From Palsa-506 sp963755815 (lineage in GTDB: Bacteria > Actinomycetota > Actinomycetes > Streptosporangiales > Streptosporangiaceae), in assembly GCA_963755815.1 (NCBI GenBank), contig CAVWLF010000008.1, positions 124,001 through 188,000 of the forward strand: DNA of 64,000 nucleotides. Direction: 5' to 3'. The position numbers were made by a program, and so were the translations under genes. Each line of letters opens with the position of its first letter. Position 1 is the stretch's first letter. This document shows, piece by piece, positions 34,126 through 41,078 of this stretch. The notes beneath the pieces were generated by a model. The model did not search any database and had not been told where the DNA came from. It saw nothing but the letters and a program-made list of their open reading frames with translations.

Positions 34126-34617
34126 ATGAGCCGGCCGGACCGGGTGCGCCGCCCGGGCGAGCGAGCGAGCGCGGGATGCCGCGACGGCGAGCGGGGCTCT
34201 ATCACCCTGATGCTCGCCGCGCTCTCGGTAGCGCTCATCGCCTTAGCCGGAATCGTCATCGATGGCGGCGTCAAGCTGCGGGCCGCCGAGAACGCGGACG
34301 CCATCGCGCAGGAGGCGGCCCGCGCGGGAGCGGGAATCGTGAATCAGTCCACGGCCTACTCGACCGGTACTTTCGTGGTTGATCAGAGCCAGGCCATCAC
34401 CGCGGCACGCGCCTACCTGGCCGCCGCGGCCCACGGCGGCATGGCCGACGGCAGCGTGCGGGGCGCCGTCGCGGCGCAAGGACGGGACTCTATCCGGGTC
34501 ACGGTCACGGTTACCGAGCCGACCAGCGTTCTCTCGATCATCGGGATTGACTCGATGAGCTCAACCGGCGCGGCGACCGCCTCGCTGGTTACCGGCGTGA
34601 CGGGACCGAACACGTGA
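34126..34617 (+). CDS. TadG-like pilus assembly protein
   Basis: 163 residues. ATG 34126 is chosen because GGGGAGG stands 6 bases before it; the frame is open to 34042. The anchor region is DGERGSITLMLAALSVALIA followed by LAGIVIDGGVKLRAAENADA, the DGGxxLRxAxxADxxAxEAAR pattern seen in TadG/Flp-related proteins. The exported part includes ITAARAYLAAAAHGGMADGS and VTVTVTEPTSVLSIIGIDSM. GTGA overlap with the large LysM-BTAD gene. Confidence 0.78.
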   Translation: MSRPDRVRRPGERASAGCRDGERGSITLMLAALSVALIALAGIVIDGGVKLRAAENADAIAQEAARAGAGIVNQSTAYSTGTFVVDQSQAITAARAYLAAAAHGGMADGSVRGAVAAQGRDSIRVTVTVTEPTSVLSIIGIDSMSSTGAATASLVTGVTGPNT

Positions 34618-37600
34618 CCCGGCACACGAGCGGCCGCCGGGCCGCCTCCGCCATCCGCGGGCTGGCCGCCCTCGTCACGCTGCTCCTGCTGGTGATCGGC
34701 CTGCCCGCCGTGCTGTACCGATTCGGCGGCAGCCCGGTTCCGCATCGCCTCCCGTCCCTGCATCAGGTGAGCACGGTGCTGCTGCACCGGGACAGCGGAT
34801 CGCTGTTCTTTGGTGTCGTGCGCGCCGTCAGCTGGGTGGCCTGGGCCCTCTTCAGCCTGGCGGTGCTCACTGAGACGCTGGCGGCGATGGGCGGGCGGCA
34901 GGCCCCCCGGCTCAGGCTGGGCAGCCTGCAGAACACGGCCGGCCGGCTGGTCGCGCTCGCCGCCCTCACGTTCAGCAACCCGGCTACCGCCGTGCTCGCC
35001 GCGGCGCCGGCTGCCCCCATTGCGATGGCTCCCGCATTTAGCCCCGATGCCGCCAGCGTCCACTATGCCGGCGCCGATTACTCCAGCGCGCGCTACGCCG
35101 GCGCCGATTACTCCGGGGGCCATGCGGCCGGGGGGCAGGCCACCGGAGACCAGTCCGCCAGTCCGCCGGCCGTTCCGCAGGTGATGAGCATGGCTTCCTA
35201 TCAAGCGGTGGTTGTCCGCCCGGGTGAATGCCTGTGGACGATAGCCCAGCGCTATCTCGGCGAGGGGGATCTGTATCCGGAAATCGTGCAGCTCAACATC
35301 GGGCACGCGATGGGCGACGGTCAGGTCTTCAGCAACCCTGGCATGATCTGGCCCGGATGGGTTCTTCAGCTTCCCGCGACCGCGAGCCCGGCTCAGCAGC
35401 AGCCGCCGATGCAGCCCGCTCATCATCCTTCGCATCCGTCCCGGGATCCTCATTTCAGCCATCCGCATCCCGCGGCCAGCCACGATGCAGGGGCCAGCCA
35501 CCATCCGCATCCCGCGGCCAGCCACCATTCGGCGGCCAGCCACGATCCGGCCGCCAGCCACCATCCGCATCCCGCGGTCAGCCCGGCCGGATCGCTCGGC
35601 CGCTCGGCCGATCCGGCCGGGTACAGCCCGCCGGCCGGCCGCGCGGCCGCCGAGCCGCCCCCCATCACGCAGCAGGACGAACTCCCGCCGATCGAGGTGT
35701 TCGCGGCCGGGATGCTGGCCGGCGGCGTGGTGGCATCGCTCGCGCGGATGCGCCATCGCCAGCGGCAGTCCAGGCGGCCAGGGCGCAGGATACCGATGCC
35801 GGCCAGCGCGCCGGTCATGCAGGCGGAACAGCGGCTGCATGCAATCAGGCCGCCGCAGCCGGCTACCGCGCTGCGGGCGGCGCTGGGCGCGCTCGGCGAG
35901 GGCCTGGTGGCGTCGGGCCAGCAGCTGCCGGATATTGCGGGCATTCATCTCACCAGCTCAGCCATGGAGCTGCTGCTGGCCTCGCCGGCCAGCGAGCCGC
36001 CGCCGGCGCCGTTCAGCGTGCCGGGCGGACGCCAGGGAATGGCGTGGCACCTGGCCCTGCCGGCCGCCGCCCAGCCGCAGGGCGGGCTGCTCCCGGCCGA
36101 GTCCGGTGACCTCCTGCCCGGGCTGCTGACCGCGGGAGTCGCCGACGGCAGCGGCGGTTACCTGCTGGTTGATCTTGAGCATTTGCGGGTCACGACCGTC
36201 GATGGCCCGCCGCGGCTGGTGAACCGGGTACTGGCCGCGGCCGCCGCCGAGCTGGCTACCAGCGAGCTGGCCGGCTGGTACGACCTGATCATCTGCGGAT
36301 ACAGCGAGCTTGAGGTGACCGAAGGCCGCGCGACGATCTGCGACAACCTGGACGAGGCGCTCGACCTGCTCGCGGCCAAGGCCGTTACCCTCCAGCGCCG
36401 GCTGGGCGATGGCGGCCCGGTCGACGTCCGGTACCGGCGCATCGCCGAGCCGGACGATGAGGACTGGGCGCTTTACCTGCTCGTCAGCCGGATCCCGCCG
36501 ACGGCGGCGCAGCTGTCATTCCTGATCGACATCACCAGCGAGCCCGGGGGAATCGCCGCGCTCGTGGCTGGCCGCCCCGACGGCTCGCCCGCCCCGGCCA
36601 GCATCCTGCTCTCCTCCGATCCGGACCGGCCGGGCGGGATCGTCGCGCAGATCTCCCCGTTGCAGCTCGAGGTCAGGCCGCAGGCCCTAACCGAAGGCGA
36701 CTACGACTCGATCGTCAGCCTGTTCGAGACCGCCGCTCAGTCCGGCGACGTGGCGCCCGGCTTCCCCCCCTACGACGGTTCTTTCTGGATCGCGGCCATG
36801 GGTTCCCCGGACTGGCCGGCCGAGCCGGACGGCGAGCCGGAATCCGGGCCAGACGACGGCACGTTGCCCCGGCCATTCGGGGATGCCGGGTCCGGGCCGG
36901 ATATCGGCGAGGTGCCAGACCCGTTCGCGGATCCCGGTGCCGGGCTGGATATCGGCACGCCGCCCCGCCCATTCCCGGATCCCGGGTCGGGGCTGGATAT
37001 CGGCGCGGTGCCAGGCCCGTTCGGGGATCCGGTGTCCGGGCCGTTCGACGATCCGGTGTTCGCGCCGTTCGGGGACCCGCTACCCGGGCCGCCCGGGGAT
37101 CCGCTCTCCGAGGCACCCGCGGATCCGCTCTCCGAGCCGCTCGGGGAGCCGGGCTCCGGGCCACCCCGGGAGCCGCGGCCCGGCTCGCCGGAGGACCCGC
37201 CGTCCGGTTCGCCCGGGGATCCGTCGGCCAGCCTGAACGCCGCGTTCGGCGGCCCGCACGGCACGGATCCGGGCCCCGGCCGGCCGCCCGGCCCGGCCGC
37301 CGCCCGGACGCCAGCGGGGTCGCTGCGAATCGGGATTCTGGGCTCCTTCACCATCAATGGCGCCTCCGGCGCGCTGCTTCCCGCGCAGAGCCAGCTGATC
37401 CTGGCCCTGGCGCTGAACGGGACGGTCGGGCTGTCCAACCCGCAACTCGGCTACCTGCTCGGTGCCGATCCGGACCACCCGAAGCCCAGCGACTCGCTCC
37501 GCCAGCTCATCGCACGCACCCGCCGCCAGCTCGGGCGGGCGCCGGGCGGCGCGGAGTGGATCGTTCACCTGGGCAGCGGGCAGTACGCGCTGCACCCGGA

Positions 37601-38066
37601 GGCATGCTTCGACTGGACGGACTTCAGCGCTCTGGCTGAGCGCGGCCTGGCGGCCAGGAACCCGGCGGACCTGCGGGAAGCCCTGATGCTGGTCCGCGGG
37701 CAGCCGTTCACCGGCTGCTACCACTGGTGGCTCGACCTGGCCTTCGTGGAGACCGTTCGCGCGCAGATCGTCGACACCGCCGAAATGCTGGCCGCGCTGG
37801 AACTGGCGTCCGGCGATCCCTCCGCGTCGGCCCGCGCCGCCCGGGCCGGACTGGCCGGTGACGTCACCGCCGAGCAGCTGTGGCGAGCCCTGATGCGCGC
37901 CGAGCACGTGGCGGGCAACCGGTCCGGGGTGCGCGAGGCGTGGAACCACTGTCTCGGGGCCATCGCCGACATCGCGCCCGCGGGCGAGCCGCATCCCGAT
38001 ACCGCGGCGCTGTATCAGGAACTCCTGCGCAGTGCCACGTCGTCGCGCACTACGTCAACTGCCTGA
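34614..38066 (+). CDS. membrane protein with LysM and winged-helix/BTAD domains
   Basis: 1150 residues. Predicted helices at about 16-36, 66-90 and 110-138, a LysM domain at about 196-254 (YQAVVVRPGECLWTIAQRYL ... LQLPA), a His-rich repeat region at 270-320 (HPHPAASH units), a fourth helix at about 358-376 followed by RMRHRQRQSRR, an uncharacterised globular middle (about 400-740), a Pro/Asp/Gly repeat linker (about 760-895) and a C-terminal SARP-like winged helix (LRIGILGSFTINGASGALLP) plus BTAD helices. The positive-inside rule puts LysM outside and BTAD in the cytosol. It could be a cell-wall-sensing membrane-bound regulator of this pilus operon; function is inferred. GTG start overlapping the TadG-like gene. 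Confidence 0.85.
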   Translation: MTRHTSGRRAASAIRGLAALVTLLLLVIGLPAVLYRFGGSPVPHRLPSLHQVSTVLLHRDSGSLFFGVVRAVSWVAWALFSLAVLTETLAAMGGRQAPRLRLGSLQNTAGRLVALAALTFSNPATAVLAAAPAAPIAMAPAFSPDAASVHYAGADYSSARYAGADYSGGHAAGGQATGDQSASPPAVPQVMSMASYQAVVVRPGECLWTIAQRYLGEGDLYPEIVQLNIGHAMGDGQVFSNPGMIWPGWVLQLPATASPAQQQPPMQPAHHPSHPSRDPHFSHPHPAASHDAGASHHPHPAASHHSAASHDPAASHHPHPAVSPAGSLGRSADPAGYSPPAGRAAAEPPPITQQDELPPIEVFAAGMLAGGVVASLARMRHRQRQSRRPGRRIPMPASAPVMQAEQRLHAIRPPQPATALRAALGALGEGLVASGQQLPDIAGIHLTSSAMELLLASPASEPPPAPFSVPGGRQGMAWHLALPAAAQPQGGLLPAESGDLLPGLLTAGVADGSGGYLLVDLEHLRVTTVDGPPRLVNRVLAAAAAELATSELAGWYDLIICGYSELEVTEGRATICDNLDEALDLLAAKAVTLQRRLGDGGPVDVRYRRIAEPDDEDWALYLLVSRIPPTAAQLSFLIDITSEPGGIAALVAGRPDGSPAPASILLSSDPDRPGGIVAQISPLQLEVRPQALTEGDYDSIVSLFETAAQSGDVAPGFPPYDGSFWIAAMGSPDWPAEPDGEPESGPDDGTLPRPFGDAGSGPDIGEVPDPFADPGAGLDIGTPPRPFPDPGSGLDIGAVPGPFGDPVSGPFDDPVFAPFGDPLPGPPGDPLSEAPADPLSEPLGEPGSGPPREPRPGSPEDPPSGSPGDPSASLNAAFGGPHGTDPGPGRPPGPAAARTPAGSLRIGILGSFTINGASGALLPAQSQLILALALNGTVGLSNPQLGYLLGADPDHPKPSDSLRQLIARTRRQLGRAPGGAEWIVHLGSGQYALHPEACFDWTDFSALAERGLAARNPADLREALMLVRGQPFTGCYHWWLDLAFVETVRAQIVDTAEMLAALELASGDPSASARAARAGLAGDVTAEQLWRALMRAEHVAGNRSGVREAWNHCLGAIADIAPAGEPHPDTAALYQELLRSATSSRTTSTA
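35454..35580 (+). repeat. His/Pro-rich coding repeats
   Basis: Repeated CCATCCGCATCCCGCGGCCAGC units encode HPHPAAS and its shorter form ASHDPAAS, in the exported linker after the LysM domain. The His-rich stretch could bind metal, or simply span the wall. Confidence 0.75.
36870..37235 (+). repeat. degenerate GGGGATCCG-type coding repeats
   Basis: Repeated GGATCC-containing units encode variants of FGDPGSGPDIG and GDPLSEP. They form the flexible Pro/Gly/Asp-rich linker before the winged-helix domain of the large membrane protein. Confidence 0.7.
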
Positions 38067-38098
38067 CGGGCCAGGCGGAGCGGCAGCGGCGCTAACAC

Positions 38099-38140
38099 CG
38101 CGTCAAGACGTACCCGCGTAGCGTTAAAATCGCGTCAAGA
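38099..38140. promoter_or_regulatory. direct repeats CGCGTCAAGA upstream of the kdpD-like gene
   Basis: CGCGTCAAGA occurs exactly at 38099-38108 and 38131-38140, 32 bases apart (about three helical turns), with TTAAAAT between them as a possible -10 box. Tandem direct repeats are typical of OmpR-family binding, so autoregulation by the adjacent KdpE-like protein is plausible. Confidence 0.5.
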
Positions 38141-38181
38141 TCATCAATAATGGGCCAGGTCAGCGGTGAAATAGCACCGAT

Positions 38182-40380
38182 ATGACTAGCACCGGCATGA
38201 ACGGCTCGCGGCGGCGCCGCGGGCTCGCTGCGCCTTTCGCCCTGCCGGCCGGCTTCGCTGCGCTGCTCGTGCTGGGCGCCTTCGCCGCCGGTCTGCACGG
38301 CCGCCTTCCCGCTGGCGCGGTGCTCGCGCTGGCCGCCGTCGTGGTCGCGGTCGGCTGCATGGTCGCCGAGCCTGCCGTCGCGCCCTTGCTGGGCGCCATC
38401 GGGTGGCTCACCGCGGTCGGCTTCGCCGGCCCGCCGTATGGCCAGCTACGGCCGACCGGGCCGCTGGCCGTGCATGCGGTAGCGGTGATGGCCGCCTGCG
38501 CGGTGGGCGGCACCGCGATCGGCCTGATAGTGCGGCGTGTCGCTTCTTCGTACACACTGTGGATTGTGGACGTCTCCGGCAACGCCTGGCCTGCGGACGC
38601 CGCGGATTCCGGCATCCCGGCCGGGGAGCCCGGCATGCGGGAGCTCGGCATGCCAGAGCCCGGCCTGCTGGAAGCCGGCCCGCGGCCGTCGCCCAGCCTG
38701 GGCCAGGCCAGCCTGGGCGAGGCCAGCCTGGGCGAGGCCACCACCTCAGGGGCCGACCCGCAGCCGGTGCTGGGCGGGGCCAGCACCCCGGGGGCCGGTT
38801 TGCAGCCGGTGCCCAGCCTGAGCGAGGCCACTACACCGGAGACCCGCTCGCAGCCGGCGTCCAGCCCGCGCGGGGCCAGCACACCGGGGGCCCGCCGGCC
38901 GGAATCCGGCCGACGCTGGCCAGCCCGGCTGCGCCTGGCGCGGGCGGGCGAGATGCCCAGGAACCGGCTGCCGGACCTGTCCGGCGTGATCGGCACCAGG
39001 AGGCGGCTGGCCGGGGTACTGCTCGCGGCCGGCCTGCCGCTGCTGACCGCCGCGCTGGTGGCCGGCCAGCCGCATCTCGGCCTGGCCGATGACCTGCTGA
39101 TCTACCTGGTCGCCGTCGTCGCGATCGCCGTGGTCGGCGGCTTCTGGCCGGCCGTCCTCGGCGCGGTCACCGCCAGCCTGCTGCTCAACTGGTATTTCAC
39201 GAAGCCGCTGCACACGCTGACGATCGCCGAGCCGCGAAGCCTGCTCGCGCTCCTGCTCTTCGTCACCGTGGCGGTGACCGTCAGCAGCGTGGTGCACCTG
39301 GCCGCCCGCCGGGCCATCCAGGCGGCGCGCAGCGGCGAAGAGGCCGCCTCGCTGCTCGCACTCGCGCAGACGGTCCTCGGCGGCGCCGACACCCCGGCGG
39401 CCGTGCTTGACCACCTCACCAGCACCTGGCAGGGCCGCGCCGAGCTAGCCGAACGAGTCCGGGGCCAGTGGGTCAGGGTAGCCGCGAGCGGGACAGCGCC
39501 GGAGTCGGCCGCCATGACCAGGGTGGAAATGCGGCCGGGCCTGGCGCTGCTGGTGGCCGGGCAGACCCGGCCGCTGAGCGCGCGGATGCTGGACGGATTC
39601 GCCGCGCAGGCCGCGGCCGCGCTCGACCGGGACCGGCTGCGCACGCAGGCGGCCCAGGCGGAGGCGCTGGCCGAGGGCAACCGGATGCGCACGGCGCTGC
39701 TCGCCGCGGTCAGTCATGACCTGCGCACCCCGCTGGCGTCCATCAAGGCCAGCGTCAGCACGCTGCGGCAGACGGACGTGCAGTGGACGGCCGCCGACGA
39801 GGCCGCCCTGCTGGCCACCATCGAGCAGTCCGCGGACCGGCTGGACGCGCTGATCGGCAACCTGCTGGACATGAGCCGCCTGTCCACCGGCTCGCTGCAG
39901 CCCTTCCTGCGGCCGACGGCGATCGACGAAGTGGCGCCGGTCGCGCTCCGCGGGCTTGACGCGGGCATGAACGTGCAGATGGCGGTACCCGACGGCCTGC
40001 CGCTGGTGCGCACGGACCCGGGCCTGCTGGAGCGCGTCCTGGCCAACCTGTTCGCCAACGCCCTGGCCTACTCGCCGCCGAACCGGCCGCCGGCCCTGTA
40101 CGCCCGGCAGGAGGGCGAGCACGTGGTCCTGGACGTCGTTGACCACGGCCGCGGCGTGCCGGACGAGCTGAAGCCGCGGATGTTCGAGCCGTTCGAGCGG
40201 CTCAGCGCCCGGAACACGGGCACCGGCGTGGGCCTCGGCCTGGCCGTCGTCAAGGGCTTCCTGGACACGATGGGCGGCTCGGTCGCGGCGGCCGATACCG
40301 AGGGCGGCGGCCTGACCATGCGGGTGACGCTGCCGGTCGCGAGCCTGGCCGCGAGTTCTTCCGTGGCAGCCGGGCCGTGA
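38182..40380 (+). CDS. KdpD-like sensor histidine kinase lacking the KdpD/USP sensor domains
   Basis: 732 residues. Three or four N-terminal helices (about 18-120), then a low-complexity linker (about 135-260) built of repeats such as ASLGEATTSG and GASTPGAGLQPVPS, then a DUF4118 four-helix module (PLLTAALVAGQPHLGLADDL to LNWYFTKPLHTLTIAEP) typical of KdpD, a GAF-like stretch, HisKA with H512 in AVSHDLRTPLASIKA, and HATPase motifs NLFANALAYS, DHGRGVPDEL and GTGVGLGLAVVKGF. The usual KdpD N-terminal ATP-binding and USP domains are absent. Start ATG 38182. GTGA overlap with the response regulator. Confidence 0.87.
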   Translation: MTSTGMNGSRRRRGLAAPFALPAGFAALLVLGAFAAGLHGRLPAGAVLALAAVVVAVGCMVAEPAVAPLLGAIGWLTAVGFAGPPYGQLRPTGPLAVHAVAVMAACAVGGTAIGLIVRRVASSYTLWIVDVSGNAWPADAADSGIPAGEPGMRELGMPEPGLLEAGPRPSPSLGQASLGEASLGEATTSGADPQPVLGGASTPGAGLQPVPSLSEATTPETRSQPASSPRGASTPGARRPESGRRWPARLRLARAGEMPRNRLPDLSGVIGTRRRLAGVLLAAGLPLLTAALVAGQPHLGLADDLLIYLVAVVAIAVVGGFWPAVLGAVTASLLLNWYFTKPLHTLTIAEPRSLLALLLFVTVAVTVSSVVHLAARRAIQAARSGEEAASLLALAQTVLGGADTPAAVLDHLTSTWQGRAELAERVRGQWVRVAASGTAPESAAMTRVEMRPGLALLVAGQTRPLSARMLDGFAAQAAAALDRDRLRTQAAQAEALAEGNRMRTALLAAVSHDLRTPLASIKASVSTLRQTDVQWTAADEAALLATIEQSADRLDALIGNLLDMSRLSTGSLQPFLRPTAIDEVAPVALRGLDAGMNVQMAVPDGLPLVRTDPGLLERVLANLFANALAYSPPNRPPALYARQEGEHVVLDVVDHGRGVPDELKPRMFEPFERLSARNTGTGVGLGLAVVKGFLDTMGGSVAAADTEGGGLTMRVTLPVASLAASSSVAAGP

Positions 40381-41078
40381 CCCGCGTCCTCGTGATCGAT
40401 GACGAGGCACCCATCCTGCGGGCGCTGCAGATCAACCTGGCGGCGCGCAGCTACGAGGTCATTACCGCCGCTGACGGCGCGTCGGGCCTGGCCGCGATGG
40501 CCCGGGACCACCCCGACGTGCTGATACTGGACCTCGGCCTGCCGGACATGGACGGCACCGACGTCATCAGGGGCGTCCGCGGCTGGACCTCGACGCCGAT
40601 TATCGTGCTGTCGGCCTGGGGCCAGGAGAGCCAGAAAGTGGCCGCCCTCGACGCCGGCGCTGATGACTACGTGACCAAGCCGTTCGGGATGGACGAACTG
40701 CTCGCCCGGCTGCGCGCTGCGGTCCGGCGGGCCTCCCGGGCGCCGGACGAGCCGGTCGTGGTCACCGCCGATTTCACCGTGGACCTGGCCGACAAGCGCG
40801 TCACCAGGGACGGCAGCGATGTGCGGCTCACCCCCACCGAATGGCAGCTGCTTGAAGTGCTCGTTCGCCATCATGACCGGCTGGTCACGCAGCGGCAGCT
40901 ACTGCAGGAGGTCTGGGGCCCGCGGTATGAGACGGAGGGTAATTACCTCCGTGTCTACGTCGCCCACCTGCGCCGGAAGCTGGAGCCTGATCCGTCCAGG
41001 CCCCGCTACCTGCTCACCGAGCCCGGCATCGGCTACCGGTTCACCGGGGCGGAGAACAGCCGGTCAGTCCGGACCTGA
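40377..41078 (+). CDS. kdpE: KdpE-like response regulator (OmpR family)
   Basis: 233 residues: a receiver domain with MTRVLVIDDEAPILRAL and the phospho-acceptor in VLILDLGLPDMDGTDV, conserved Lys in DDYVTKPFGMDELLARL, and an OmpR/PhoB winged helix with LTPTEWQLLEVLVRHHDRLV and YLRVYVAHLRRKLEPDPSRP. Both the sequence and the pairing with a DUF4118 kinase fit KdpE, the potassium/osmotic regulator. kdpFABC is not adjacent; the neighbouring convergent gene is instead a KimA-like potassium transporter, with which its 3' end overlaps by 15 bases. Confidence 0.87.
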   Translation: MTRVLVIDDEAPILRALQINLAARSYEVITAADGASGLAAMARDHPDVLILDLGLPDMDGTDVIRGVRGWTSTPIIVLSAWGQESQKVAALDAGADDYVTKPFGMDELLARLRAAVRRASRAPDEPVVVTADFTVDLADKRVTRDGSDVRLTPTEWQLLEVLVRHHDRLVTQRQLLQEVWGPRYETEGNYLRVYVAHLRRKLEPDPSRPRYLLTEPGIGYRFTGAENSRSVRT

